From Actinokineospora alba (GTDB taxonomy: Bacteria; Actinomycetota; Actinomycetes; Mycobacteriales; Pseudonocardiaceae): DNA of 64,000 bases. The stretch lies in assembly GCF_004362515.1 (NCBI RefSeq), contig NZ_SNXU01000001.1:4154001-4218000 (forward strand), read 5' to 3'. This document shows, one piece after another, positions 36,522 to 44,839 of the stretch. Made by a program: the position numbers and the translations under genes. Positions within the stretch are counted from its first letter, which is position 1, and every line of letters starts with the position of its first letter. Under the pieces are notes generated by a model. That model searched no databases. It had not been told where the DNA came from and was given only the letters and a program-made list of their open reading frames with translations.

Positions 36522-38351
36522 CTACTTCACATCCGCGTCGGCCACGACGAACAGCTCCGAGTGCGGCTTGGCGTTGCCGAAGTCGCCGTGCGGCCACTTG
36601 CGCCGGTTGAAGTTGATCCCGACCTGGCCGCTGAACTCGTCCTTGAACTCCGTGTCCAGCGTGGGTTTGCCGTCCGGGCTCAGCTTGAGCACGTTGACCT
36701 TGTGGTCGCCGTCGAGACCCGAGCGGGCGACGAAGTAGTTCGACACCGCGAGCCGGTCCGGAGAGGTGGTTTCGCGGTAGAAGCCGTCCTCACCCAGCTC
36801 GAAGTTGTCGTACGCGCCCCAGTGCGGACCGGCCGCGGGCTGGCCGGGGTTGATCGGCACCGCGCCCGCCACCGTCGGGCAGTCGGACTCGGCGCCGCCG
36901 ACGCGGGCCTCGGCCGGGGTGTCCACGCGGCAGGTGAAGTTCGGGCCCGCCGCCAGGAGCTTGCGGATGTCGAGGACGTAGACACCGCCGGTGGTGCCCG
37001 GGTCGTTGGGTCCGAGCGCGCCCTTGCCCCGGCCGGTGATGGCCCGGTACAGGAACTTGTCGTCCGGGCTGGTCTGGATCCAGCCGCCGTTGGACCCGCC
37101 GCCGTTGGTGTCGTTGCCCGCGTGGATCGCCTTGTTGGCCGAGCCGTCGTCGAACACCTCCACCCACTTCGGCTCCGGCGCGGTGATGTCCGGCGTGTAG
37201 TGCACGGCTCCGCCCTGCATGGTCTGGGCGAAGGCACCCTTGTGGCCGGGCAGGTTGGTCACCGTGGTCTCCATGACCGCGCGGCTCTCCGCGTGCAGCG
37301 GGTCCGCGGGATCGGCCCGCGGACCGTCCTGCAGGTACGACACCGCGCGGAGCTTCGGGTTGTCGCGGTCGGAGATGTCCCAGGTCCGCACGGTCGGCCT
37401 GCGCAGATACGGTGACGGCTGCTTCACCGGGTCGAGGATGATGTTGCGCGGCTCGGCGTAGTCGCTGGTCACCAGCGTGTTCAGGTCCTCGCGGGCCTGG
37501 ATGCCGTGCGGGTTGGCGCAAGTCGGCTTGCCCAGCCGCGGGAGGTTGGCGCACAGCTTCTCGTTGTCGCCCTGCGGGGTCGCCGCCGAGGTCTGCGAGA
37601 GCACCTTGCCGTCGCGGTCGAACCGGATCAGCGCACCGGGACTTCCGGCGAAACCGTTGCCCACGGCCACTTGTCCGTTGGCGTAGGCGTACGGACCGGG
37701 CAGCACGGGGCCGCCCATGTAGGTGCCGTAGGCGGTGCCGTCCTTGAGCGTCCAGTACGCGTCGGGCACCGAGCCGCCGAGTGTCTGGGTGGGCAGGCTG
37801 ATGCCCCTGAGCTTGAGCTGCGGCAGCGCGCTGACGTCGAAGGCGTAGGTCGCCGCGGCGAACAGCGCGCCCGCGTAGACGGTGTCGCCTTTGTGCCACA
37901 CGTACTGCATGTGGTGCGGCTCGTTCTCCACCAGCGGGCCGACCGTGGCGGTGTTGACGACCTTGCCGTAGGTCTCGGAGCCCTCGGTGGCGTCGATGAC
38001 CGCGAGGAAATCCGGGCCCGGCAGGGCGTTGACGACCTTGCCGAGCCCACCCGCGATCGAGCCGGGCAGGTTCTTGACGTCCTTGACCAGGGTGTCGGCG
38101 ATGTTCTCGTCGCCCGCCCACACCAGCAGCCACTTCTTGCGCGGCCCCGCGGCGCGGGCGGCGACCCCGCCGACCAGGTGGTTCTTGACCCAGTAGGTCT
38201 TGCCGTCGGCGGCGGTCTTGGTGTCGGTGAAGGTCTGCACGTCGGCGTAGGCGACGGCGGACTCGCCGCCGTAGGTGACGGTGCCCGCGGCGAGTACCGC
38301 CGCTATGGCCCCGATAAGGGTTTTCCGCCTATACGGCGAATTCCAGGACAT
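36522..38351 (-). CDS. Secreted SBP56/methanethiol oxidase-like beta-propeller protein
   Basis: This 609-residue protein has a Sec signal peptide (about 1-36, ending SAVAYA) and a propeller-type body. Several blocks resemble the selenium-binding protein / methanethiol oxidase superfamily: ENEPHHMQY, CANPHGIQ, YAEPRN near a WD-like VRTWDIS, GGWIQTSPDDKFLY, and AVSNYFV-x7-GDHKVNVL followed by WPHGDFG near the C-terminus. Conserved His pairs could bind copper. The role is likely periplasmic oxidation or binding of a small sulfur or selenium compound; this is inference. The start follows a CGGGGAG ribosome-binding site. It is headed by a Cys-type leader peptide and hairpin, which supports sulfur control. 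Confidence 0.72.
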   Translation of the reverse strand: MSWNSPYRRKTLIGAIAAVLAAGTVTYGGESAVAYADVQTFTDTKTAADGKTYWVKNHLVGGVAARAAGPRKKWLLVWAGDENIADTLVKDVKNLPGSIAGGLGKVVNALPGPDFLAVIDATEGSETYGKVVNTATVGPLVENEPHHMQYVWHKGDTVYAGALFAAATYAFDVSALPQLKLRGISLPTQTLGGSVPDAYWTLKDGTAYGTYMGGPVLPGPYAYANGQVAVGNGFAGSPGALIRFDRDGKVLSQTSAATPQGDNEKLCANLPRLGKPTCANPHGIQAREDLNTLVTSDYAEPRNIILDPVKQPSPYLRRPTVRTWDISDRDNPKLRAVSYLQDGPRADPADPLHAESRAVMETTVTNLPGHKGAFAQTMQGGAVHYTPDITAPEPKWVEVFDDGSANKAIHAGNDTNGGGSNGGWIQTSPDDKFLYRAITGRGKGALGPNDPGTTGGVYVLDIRKLLAAGPNFTCRVDTPAEARVGGAESDCPTVAGAVPINPGQPAAGPHWGAYDNFELGEDGFYRETTSPDRLAVSNYFVARSGLDGDHKVNVLKLSPDGKPTLDTEFKDEFSGQVGINFNRRKWPHGDFGNAKPHSELFVVADADVK

Positions 38352-38480
38352 GGTTCTCCCCGAATACGTTCGCGTGCGAAAAAGGGCGCGTCGAACTCCC
38401 GGCGCGCGAATTCGGCGCGACGAGTCCTTCCAGCGCACGCTGGATGTCTTGCGAAATGGGATTGGGTGAGCTGAAGCGAG

Positions 38481-38497
38481 ACGCCCTCAGTGGGCGT
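38481..38497 (-). terminator. Candidate attenuator hairpin after the leader peptide
   Basis: ACGCCC / GGGCGT with a 5-base loop lies 9 bases after the leader stop codon and 22 bases after its Cys codon. A pyrimidine-rich TCTCGCTTC follows in the transcript. The spacing suits ribosome-mediated attenuation, but the stem is short. Confidence 0.45.
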
Positions 38498-38506
38498 GCG
38501 GGAACG

Positions 38507-38587
38507 TCAGCGGCTCAGACAGAGCGCGCTGGCCTGCTGACGCAGGTCCACATGCAGTCGTCCGACGAGGACGAGAAGGGTGCACAT
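38507..38587 (-). CDS. Putative sulfur-metabolism leader peptide (26 aa)
   Basis: This minus-strand 26-codon gene contains VGRLHVDLRQQASALC, the hallmark of the short leader peptides found upstream of cysteine and sulfur assimilation genes in actinobacteria. A Cys occurs at residue 2 and near the end (residue 23). It begins at ATG 38587 and ends TGA at 38507. The proposed promoter would place the transcript start at or within a base or two of the ATG, i.e. a leaderless mRNA, as is common for this family. The SBP56-like gene begins 155 bp downstream on the same strand. Ribosome stalling at the Cys codon when cysteine is short would control read-through; this is inference from the family. Confidence 0.85.
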   Translation of the reverse strand: MCTLLVLVGRLHVDLRQQASALCLSR

Positions 38588-38593
38588 GCGGAA

Positions 38594-38622
38594 ATGATCT
38601 AACCGGGGCAGATGGGTGTCAA
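38594..38622 (-). promoter_or_regulatory. Candidate vegetative promoter of the leader peptide operon
   Basis: A perfect -35 TTGACA (38617-38622 on the minus strand), a 17-base spacer and -10 GATCAT (38594-38599) occur here. The predicted start of transcription coincides with the leader ATG. Confidence 0.6.
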
Positions 38623-38987
38623 CCGGTCGCCAAAGAATGAGACGCCGCCTGTCGCAACGCCCGTTCACCCATTCAGTCCAGGGGGCGGTCGCGTTCCGTG
38701 GCGGGGAAAAATAGTCAGATAAAGCGAATATGGTGAATTGTTTTTGTATTTCCGGCCGCTCGGGAGTCGTTCACCAAGCCCTGGAAAGCCGGAAGGCCGG
38801 GGCGGCCCCCGGCCGTCCCGACCTCCCGTCGAATGCGATCACGGAACACCGAAATGGTGTTCCGTGTCGCGCGGTCTGTGCTGAACGTTGCCGTGACTGG
38901 CGTCACATGTCAACGCTGCTGATTAGGTGACGTAGCGGGCGGCCAGGAGGTTGCTCAGGGTCGCCGACTTTCTTCGGAAAGACCTTG
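38623..38987. other. 365-bp intergenic region between sigB-like gene and leader promoter
   Basis: This is an AT-rich patch at about 38705-38760 followed by GC-rich sequence. It contains a perfect hairpin CACGGAACACC-GAAAT-GGTGTTCCGTG at 38840-38866, which may terminate the sigma factor transcript. A small CTTTC-TTCG-GAAAG hairpin lies at 38968-38981, just after the sigma factor stop. No convincing gene was seen. Confidence 0.5.
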
Positions 38988-39962
38988 TCAGCTGGCGTAG
39001 GCCCGCAGCTTCTCGGCCCGCTCGCCCTGGCGCAGCTTCGACATGACCTCGCGCTCGATCTGGCGGACACGCTCGCGGGAGAGCCCGAAGCGCTTGCCGA
39101 TCTGGTCGAGGGTGCGCGGCTGGCCGTCGTCGAGGCCGTAGCGCAGCCGGATCACCGACTGCTCCCGGTCGTCGAGGGTGGCGAGCACGCGGCGCATGTC
39201 GTCCTGCAGCAGGCCGGAGATGACCGCGCTCTCGGCGTCGGTCGCCTCGCCGTCCTCGATGAAGTCGCCCAGCGGGGCGTCTTCCTCGGCGCCGACCGGC
39301 ATGTCGAGGCTCACCGGGTCACGCGCGTGGTCGAGCAGGTCGCGGACCTTCTCCGGGGTCAGTCCCGCTTCGCGGGCCAGTTCGTCCTTGGTCGCCTCGC
39401 GGCCCAGCGCCTGGTGCAGGTCGCGCTTGATCCGGGCCAGCTTGTTGACCTGCTCCACGAGGTGGACCGGGAGCCGGATTGTGCGTCCCTGGTCGGCCAT
39501 GCCGCGGGTGATCGCCTGGCGGATCCACCACGTCGCGTACGTGGAGAACTTGAAACCCTTGGTGTAGTCGAACTTCTCGACCGCGCGGATCAGGCCGAGG
39601 TTGCCCTCCTGGATCAGGTCGAGCAGCGGCATCCCGCGGCCGGTGTAGCGCTTGGCCAGCGACACGACGAGCCGCAGGTTCGCTTCCAGCAGGTGGTTCT
39701 TGGCGGTGTGCCCGTCGGCGATCAGCGCGCGCAACTCGGCGCGGCGGCCGTGCGAGAGCTGTGGCGCGGTGTCGAGCATGTGCTGCGCGAAGACCCCCGC
39801 CTCGATGCGCTTGGCCAGCTCCACCTCCTGCGCCGCGGTGAGAAGCGCCGTGCGTCCGATCCCGTTGAGGTACACGCGGACCAGGTCGGCCGCGGGCCCT
39901 TGGGCGTCGAGGTCGGCGGCTTCGTAGGTGACCTCGGGTTCGCGCTGCTGCGGGACCGTCAT
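38988..39962 (-). CDS. sigB: Group-2 RNA polymerase sigma factor, SigB-like
   Basis: This 324-residue sigma-70 family protein has regions 1.2 to 4.2: DLVRVYLNGIGR (1.2), NLRLVVSLAKRYTGRG with LDLIQEGNLGLIRAVEKFDY and TYATWWIRQAITR (2), and TLDQIGKRFGLSRERVRQIE (4.2 helix-turn-helix). The long acidic N-terminal region of the primary sigma factor is absent, so it is a non-essential SigB/HrdD-type factor for stress or stationary phase. ATG 39962 is preceded by GGGGAGGAG. An ECF-type promoter signature lies 39 bases upstream, in line with the stress-sigma control known for mycobacterial sigB. Confidence 0.92.
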   Translation of the reverse strand: MTVPQQREPEVTYEAADLDAQGPAADLVRVYLNGIGRTALLTAAQEVELAKRIEAGVFAQHMLDTAPQLSHGRRAELRALIADGHTAKNHLLEANLRLVVSLAKRYTGRGMPLLDLIQEGNLGLIRAVEKFDYTKGFKFSTYATWWIRQAITRGMADQGRTIRLPVHLVEQVNKLARIKRDLHQALGREATKDELAREAGLTPEKVRDLLDHARDPVSLDMPVGAEEDAPLGDFIEDGEATDAESAVISGLLQDDMRRVLATLDDREQSVIRLRYGLDDGQPRTLDQIGKRFGLSRERVRQIEREVMSKLRQGERAEKLRAYAS

Positions 39963-40000
39963 GGTGCTCCTCCCCCTGTCGCTGTGGTTCTGTCTTGCAA

Positions 40001-40026
40001 AACGTCGGTGCACCGGATTTCGTTCC
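40001..40026 (-). promoter_or_regulatory. Candidate ECF (SigH/SigR/SigE-type) promoter of the sigB-like gene
   Basis: On the minus strand, GGAAC (40022-40026), 18 bases, then GTT (40001-40003) occur. This matches the GGAAY-N18-GTT layout of SigR/SigH promoters. The element sits 39 bases before the start codon. Confidence 0.55.
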
Positions 40027-40138
40027 CGGGTTCTCACCTATGAAGACGCCAGCCAAGAACAGGGGGTTGCTCGTGCTTACCTGAGCTTTCCCTGAGAACC
40101 GCGACCGTCCACGGACGACGCAACGGGATAGGCGTGGA

Positions 40139-40564
40139 TCAGGTTTCCACGAGCACGGTGAACGGGCCGTCGTTCACGCTCTCAACTGCCATCATGGCAC
40201 CGAAAACGCCGGTTTCGACGTGTGCTCCACGCTTGCGGAGTTCGGTCACCACAGCGTCGAAGAGTGGCTGGGCCATCTCCGGTCGTGCGGCGGCGGTCCA
40301 CGTCGGACGCCTGCCTTTGCGCGTCTCTCCGTAGAGTGTGAATTGGCTCACTAGAAGTAGTGGGGCGCCCGCGGACGCGCACGACTCCTCGTCTCGCAGG
40401 ATGCGCAGTTCGTGCAGTTTCCGTGCCATCGTCGTGGCCTGTTCGGGGGTGTCGTCGACGTGGACCCCCACCAGCGCCAGCAGACCTGGCTGATCGATCT
40501 TGCCCACCGTCTCGCCCTCGACGACCACGCTCGCGCGCGTGACCCGGGCCGCCACGGCCCTCAC
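40139..40564 (-). CDS. dtd: D-aminoacyl-tRNA deacylase
   Basis: This 141-residue enzyme removes D-amino acids (and Gly from tRNA-Ala) mis-attached to tRNA. Both family active-site motifs are present: SQFTLYG (residues about 73-79) and NDGPFT near the C-terminus, with the N-terminal MRAVAARVTRASV start. The length is normal. The GTG start at 40564 overlaps the stop codon of the upstream methyltransferase gene by 4 bp, implying coupled translation. Confidence 0.94.
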   Translation of the reverse strand: MRAVAARVTRASVVVEGETVGKIDQPGLLALVGVHVDDTPEQATTMARKLHELRILRDEESCASAGAPLLLVSQFTLYGETRKGRRPTWTAAARPEMAQPLFDAVVTELRKRGAHVETGVFGAMMAVESVNDGPFTVLVET

Positions 40565-42051
40565 GCCAGCTCCACCGGCAGCACCATGCCGTGCTGGATC
40601 AGCTCGGCGACCACCGGCAGCGCCGCGTTGACGACCTCGTCGGCGGACAGGCCGTTGCCCGCCGCCAGCAGCGCCAGCAGCTCACCGAGCGGGAGCTGAC
40701 CACGACAGCCCGCCAGCAGGGCCGTGACGAGCTCGTCGGTCTCCTGCTGCCAGCCCGGGCCGTCCGTGCGGTGCAGCCTGCGCACCAGCTCCGACCAGCC
40801 GTTCTCGCCCGGTTCGGACACCTGCTCCAGGACGACCGTCGGCGGCACGACCAGCCGTGCCGACAGCAGCGCCTTCGGGTCCTGGTGGGCCCGCAGCCAC
40901 GCGACGCGGTCGAGCCAGGCGCCGGTCTCGGGCCCCAGCGGGTCGTCGTAGGCGTGGCGCAGGTCTTCGCAGGCCACCTCGGTGTCGCTGTCGGTGGCCC
41001 GCATGGTGACGAAGCCGAACCCGATGCCGACCACGTCGTTGGCCTCGAACCAGTCGAGCCATGCCGCCGCCTTCGCCGACCCCTCCGGCGAGCGCGGGTC
41101 GACCCCGGTGTCGCGCAGCCAGGTGCCCACGTAAAGCGCGGGCTCGGCGACGTCGCGCTGGACGAACCAGGCGTCGAGGCCCTCGTCGGGCAGCCAGCTC
41201 GCGACCCGGTCGCCCCAGTCCTCGCCGCGTCGGTGCAGCCACGACGCGAGCAGCTGGCCCACGCCGCCGTCGGCCAGCACGTCACGCATGCCGCGCACCA
41301 CCAGCGCGCTGGCGTCGTCGCCGCCGAGGCCTGAATCGCGGTAGACGAAGTCCACGCGCGGCGGCCCGACCACGAACGGCGGGTTGCACACGACCTGGTC
41401 GAACTTGCGTCCAGCGACCGGCTCGAACCACGGTCCGCGCAGCGTCTCCACGCTCAACCCGTTGAGCCGGAACGTCGCCTCGGCCAACGCCAGCGCCCGC
41501 TCCGACAGGTCGGTGGCGGTGACCCGGTCGGCGTGGCGGGACGCGTGCAGGGCCTGGATGCCGCAGCCGGTGCCCAGGTCGAGCACCGAGCCGACTTTCC
41601 GGCGCATGGTGGCGCGGGCCAGGCTCAGCGAGGCGTGGCCGATGCCCAGGACGTGCTCGGTGTCGACGGGCTTGCCGAGCCGGTCGTCGCCGAGGTCGGC
41701 CAGCACCCACCAGTTGCCCTGGTCGTCGCCGTAGGGGCGCAGGTCGAGGGCGGCCCGCACGTCGTCGCCGTCGACCCGCACCAGACCCGCCGCGGCCGCC
41801 TCGTCGACGTCGCCGAGCGCCTGCTCGGCCTTCGTACGCGGTGCCGGGTCGCCGACCAGGAACAGCCGGATCAGCGTGTCGAGCGGGGAGCCGCCGCGGG
41901 TGGCCCGGCGGGCGGGTTCGGGCTCGAAGCGGCCGAGGGCGGCGTGCGCCTCGTCGCCAAGGGTCGCCACCACCCCGTCGGCGTCGAACCCGCTGGTCCG
42001 CAGGGTGTCCCGGAGGCGGTCGCAGAACTGGTCGGTCAGACGCGGAAGCAC
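40561..42051 (-). CDS. Class I SAM-dependent methyltransferase (HemK/RlmG-like, NPPF motif)
   Basis: This 496-residue protein has an N-terminal ~150-residue domain and a central Rossmann methyltransferase domain: VLDLGTGCGIQAL (motif I) and VVCNPPFVVG (motif IV, typical of N-methyltransferases acting on a planar amino group of DNA, RNA or Gln). A ~220-residue C-terminal domain is unique to the actinobacterial family. The substrate is unknown; rRNA or a protein Gln are plausible. GTG 42051 was chosen as the N-terminus of the recognisable domain; the frame is open further upstream but overlaps the next gene's 3' end. Confidence 0.82.
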   Translation of the reverse strand: MLPRLTDQFCDRLRDTLRTSGFDADGVVATLGDEAHAALGRFEPEPARRATRGGSPLDTLIRLFLVGDPAPRTKAEQALGDVDEAAAAGLVRVDGDDVRAALDLRPYGDDQGNWWVLADLGDDRLGKPVDTEHVLGIGHASLSLARATMRRKVGSVLDLGTGCGIQALHASRHADRVTATDLSERALALAEATFRLNGLSVETLRGPWFEPVAGRKFDQVVCNPPFVVGPPRVDFVYRDSGLGGDDASALVVRGMRDVLADGGVGQLLASWLHRRGEDWGDRVASWLPDEGLDAWFVQRDVAEPALYVGTWLRDTGVDPRSPEGSAKAAAWLDWFEANDVVGIGFGFVTMRATDSDTEVACEDLRHAYDDPLGPETGAWLDRVAWLRAHQDPKALLSARLVVPPTVVLEQVSEPGENGWSELVRRLHRTDGPGWQQETDELVTALLAGCRGQLPLGELLALLAAGNGLSADEVVNAALPVVAELIQHGMVLPVELA

Positions 42052-42098
42052 CCGGGAATGGTCGCACGGGCCCGCCGCGTCCGCGCAGCCGGACAAGA

Positions 42099-42683
42099 TC
42101 AAACGTTGCGGGCGATGATCTGGAAGTAGGACAGCGGATGCCCGCTCTGCACGTCCACGCCGTAGTGCGCCAAGACCTCCGCGCCCGCGGCGCGCAAGTC
42201 GTCGAGCACGTCGCTCGCCGGGCAGACGAACAGCGCCCCGCTCGCCGGTCCGACGACCGAGAGCAGGCCGCCCTCGCGAAGCGGCGCGGTGAGCGCGCGC
42301 AGCAGGCCGACGCGGTCCTCGGCGAACTGGAGCAGGTTGTGGCACAGCACGACGTCGAAGTCGTGCGGGCCGAACAGCTCCGGGGCGTCCTCGGCCATCG
42401 CCTGCACCACGTGCACCCGGTCGGCGACCCCGTGGTCGTCGGCGCAGGCCATCGCCGCGGTCAGCATCGCGCCCGCCGGGTCCAGGACGGTCACGTCGTG
42501 GCCGCGCAGCGCGAGCCGCACCGCGTCGTGCCCGGTGCCGCCCGCCGCGTCGAGCACCCGCTGGGGGCCGTCGAGGTGGCGGGTCAGGTTGGCCTCGGTC
42601 ACCGCGTGGCGCCTGCGCGCCGCCGGTGAGTCCTGCCAGTCCCGCCGTGAATCCGGCAGGAATTCGACGCCTTGAACCGTCAT
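42099..42683 (-). CDS. Class I SAM-dependent methyltransferase (short, CmoM-like)
   Basis: This 194-residue small-molecule or tRNA-type methyltransferase has motif I VLDAAGGTGHDAVRLA, an acidic motif II (VTVLDPAGAML), and DVVLCHNLLQF with LLSVVGPA. Compared with CmoM-type enzymes it is about 50 residues short, and the region after the last strand appears compacted (VCPASDVLDDLRAAG ... YGVDV). It may be a trimmed but functional enzyme. It starts ATG 42683, ends 48 bp ahead of the larger methyltransferase gene, and is divergent from the DUF3099 gene. Confidence 0.78.
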   Translation of the reverse strand: MTVQGVEFLPDSRRDWQDSPAARRRHAVTEANLTRHLDGPQRVLDAAGGTGHDAVRLALRGHDVTVLDPAGAMLTAAMACADDHGVADRVHVVQAMAEDAPELFGPHDFDVVLCHNLLQFAEDRVGLLRALTAPLREGGLLSVVGPASGALFVCPASDVLDDLRAAGAEVLAHYGVDVQSGHPLSYFQIIARNV

Positions 42684-42785
42684 GCGTCTGTTTCTACCGG
42701 TGCGTTAACGAATACTCACCGACTTCCACCCGGATGGCGCAACTGCGTCCCGACGGTGGGAGGATGGGGGCATGGAGGTGGTGTC

Positions 42786-43100
42786 GTGAGAGGCGCCGAG
42801 CGGGACGACACCCCGGTTCTCATCACCGAGGCCCAGCCGTCGTACGAAGAGCAGTTCGCCGCGCGCAAGCGCAAATACATGATCATGATGGGCCTGCGCA
42901 TCCCGTGTCTGCTGCTCGCGGGCATGTTCCACGAGACGTGGTGGCTGGCGCTCGGGTTCGTCGTGCTGTCGATCCCGCTGCCGTGGGTCGCGGTCCTCAT
43001 CGCCAACGACCGGCCGCCGCGCCGGGCCGAGGACGTCAACCGGTTCCAGCGGGACAAGGGCGCCATCGAGCCGTCCCAGCGTCACGTGATCGACGGCTGA
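42786..43100 (+). CDS. DUF3099 membrane protein
   Basis: This 104-residue small membrane protein of unknown function has two hydrophobic segments (about 36-53 and 57-75) between basic and polar tails. The sequence ITEAQPSYEEQFAARKRKYM and the PLPWVAVLIANDRPPRR block are characteristic of DUF3099, an actinobacterial family. GTG 42786 sits 6 bases after a GGAGGT ribosome-binding site. Its 3' end overlaps the convergent PfkB kinase gene by 19 bp. Confidence 0.82.
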   Translation: MRGAERDDTPVLITEAQPSYEEQFAARKRKYMIMMGLRIPCLLLAGMFHETWWLALGFVVLSIPLPWVAVLIANDRPPRRAEDVNRFQRDKGAIEPSQRHVIDG

Positions 43101-43951
43101 GCACCGACCCGACCGATCGCGTCCGAGCCCGCCGCGACGCCTGCCAGCAGCGCGTTTCTCGGCGAGGCACCACTGACCCATGCGGTGATCAGCCCAGCGT
43201 CGAACGCGTCGCCCGCGCCGGTGCTGTCGACACACGGCGCCGGGGGAGCGGTCACCGATTCCACTCCGTCGGGTGACACCCAGGACGCGCCCAGCGGGCC
43301 GTCGGTCACCGCGACCGCGCCCACCGCGCGCAGCAGATCGCGCGCGTCGCCCGCGCCCGTCAACTTCCGCAGTTCGTCGCGGTTGGGCAGGAGCAGGTCG
43401 ACGCCGCGCACCCAGTCCAGGAACGCTGACGGGTCGTCGATGAGGGCGGCCGCCTGCGGATCCACCGAGGTCGTCAGGCCCGCGGCTCGGGCGGCGGCCA
43501 GGGCGTCGAGGCCTGCCTGCCGTGAGGACGCGTCGAGCAGGACGTAGCCGGACAGGTGCAGGTGGCGCTTGCCGGTGAGGTCGAGGTCGGCGGTCCGCAG
43601 CCGGGCGTTGGCTCCCCGGTCGGGCAGCATGCTGCGCTGGCCGGTGTCGTCGACCAGCACCACCACGCAGCCGGTGGCGGCTTCGGGGTCGACGGTGAAC
43701 TCGCAGCGCACCCCCGCCGCGGTCAGCGTGGCCCGCACCTGAGCCCCGGCCGGGTCGTCGCCGATGTTGGACACCAGCGTGGTGTCGCACCCCAGGTGCG
43801 CGAGCCAGGCGGCGGTGTTCGCCCCGGCGCCGCCCATGGTCAGCGAGATCCGGGCCCGGGTGTCGTCGCCGTGGGCGATCGGACCCGAGTGCCGGGCGAC
43901 CACGTCGAGCGCCGCGTCGCCGACGACCACCACGGCCGGTCGAACCGCCAT
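43082..43951 (-). CDS. PfkB family carbohydrate kinase (possible pseudouridine kinase)
   Basis: This 289-residue ribokinase-fold kinase has an N-terminal substrate loop GGAGANTAAWLAHLG and the C-terminal PfkB signature DSTGAGDAFDAGL with the catalytic Asp. The sugar or nucleoside substrate cannot be read directly. PsuG, its usual partner, lies 2.6 kb away on the same strand, separated by an opposite-strand ABC cassette, so pseudouridine kinase is a reasonable guess. The start is ATG 43951 with an AGGAGG-like sequence upstream. Confidence 0.85.
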   Translation of the reverse strand: MAVRPAVVVVGDAALDVVARHSGPIAHGDDTRARISLTMGGAGANTAAWLAHLGCDTTLVSNIGDDPAGAQVRATLTAAGVRCEFTVDPEAATGCVVVLVDDTGQRSMLPDRGANARLRTADLDLTGKRHLHLSGYVLLDASSRQAGLDALAAARAAGLTTSVDPQAAALIDDPSAFLDWVRGVDLLLPNRDELRKLTGAGDARDLLRAVGAVAVTDGPLGASWVSPDGVESVTAPPAPCVDSTGAGDAFDAGLITAWVSGASPRNALLAGVAAGSDAIGRVGAQPSIT

Positions 43952-44050
43952 GCGTGCCTCCTGGGGTTAATGGGTCGCGCGACGATCGTGCCTACGGTAG
44001 AAAACCACTCCCGCCATTCCCGCCACCGAACCCCTCGAGGAGGTCGGTTC

Positions 44051-44839
44051 ATGCTGTCTGCCTCCTGGGCGCTGGCGGGCGCCGGGTTCCGCCGTTATGC
44101 CACCTACCGGCAGGCGACCGTCGCGGGCATCTTCACCAACACGGTCTTCGGGTTCCTCCGCTGCTACGTGCTGCTTGCCGTCGCCGCCGGCACAGCTGCG
44201 GGGGTCGCCGGGTACACCGGCGCCCAACTGGCGAGCTACGTATGGCTTGGCCAGGGGATGCTCGCCGTGGTCAACAGTTGGACGATGCTCGACCTCGCCG
44301 ACCGAGTTCGCTCCGGCGACATCACCGCCGACCTGCTGCGCCCAATCGATCCACTGTGGACATACCTGTGGACCGACGTCGGCCGGGCCGGATTCGCCAT
44401 GCTGACCAGGTTCTCGGCACCACTGGTCGTCGGCGCACTCGCGTTCGAGCTCTATGTGCCCGCGCGTGCCGTCACCTATGTGCTGTTCGCCGTGTCGATC
44501 GTGCTCGCGGTGGTGGTCGGGTTCGCGTGTCGCTACCTCTTGGGGCTGACCGCGTTCTGGCTGCTCGACATTCGGGGCGTGACGATGTTCTGGGTGTTCC
44601 TCGCCGGGACCGGCAGCGGCCTGTACTTCCCGCTGACGCTGCTGCCGGACTGGCTCAGCACGTTCCTGTGGATCGGCACGCCCTTCGCGTGCCTGCTGCA
44701 GGGTCCGGTCGACATCGCGGTCGAGCGCGGCGGCCCGGAGATCCTCGCCCTGCAGCTGTTCTGGGCCGTCGTGCTGCTGTGGGCGTGCCGGGTCGTGCAG
44801 GCCAGGGCGGTCGCGAAGCTGGTGATCCAAGGTGGGTAG
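44051..44839 (+). CDS. ABC-2 type transporter permease, subunit 1
   Basis: This 262-residue integral membrane protein has about six hydrophobic segments and no signal peptide. It resembles the paired ABC-2 export permeases encoded with a DrrA-like ATPase. The TAYRQATVAGIFTNTVFGFLR-like N-terminus (ATYRQATVAGIFTNTVFG) and the LDLADRVRSGDITADLLRPI loop are typical. The next permease starts 8 bp before this stop, so the cassette is translationally coupled. The substrate is unknown. Confidence 0.87.
   Translation: MLSASWALAGAGFRRYATYRQATVAGIFTNTVFGFLRCYVLLAVAAGTAAGVAGYTGAQLASYVWLGQGMLAVVNSWTMLDLADRVRSGDITADLLRPIDPLWTYLWTDVGRAGFAMLTRFSAPLVVGALAFELYVPARAVTYVLFAVSIVLAVVVGFACRYLLGLTAFWLLDIRGVTMFWVFLAGTGSGLYFPLTLLPDWLSTFLWIGTPFACLLQGPVDIAVERGGPEILALQLFWAVVLLWACRVVQARAVAKLVIQGG

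Noticed and set aside
38715..38906. A 63-codon minus-strand gene
   Set aside because: No ribosome-binding site, no family, poor codon usage, and it covers a terminator-like hairpin.
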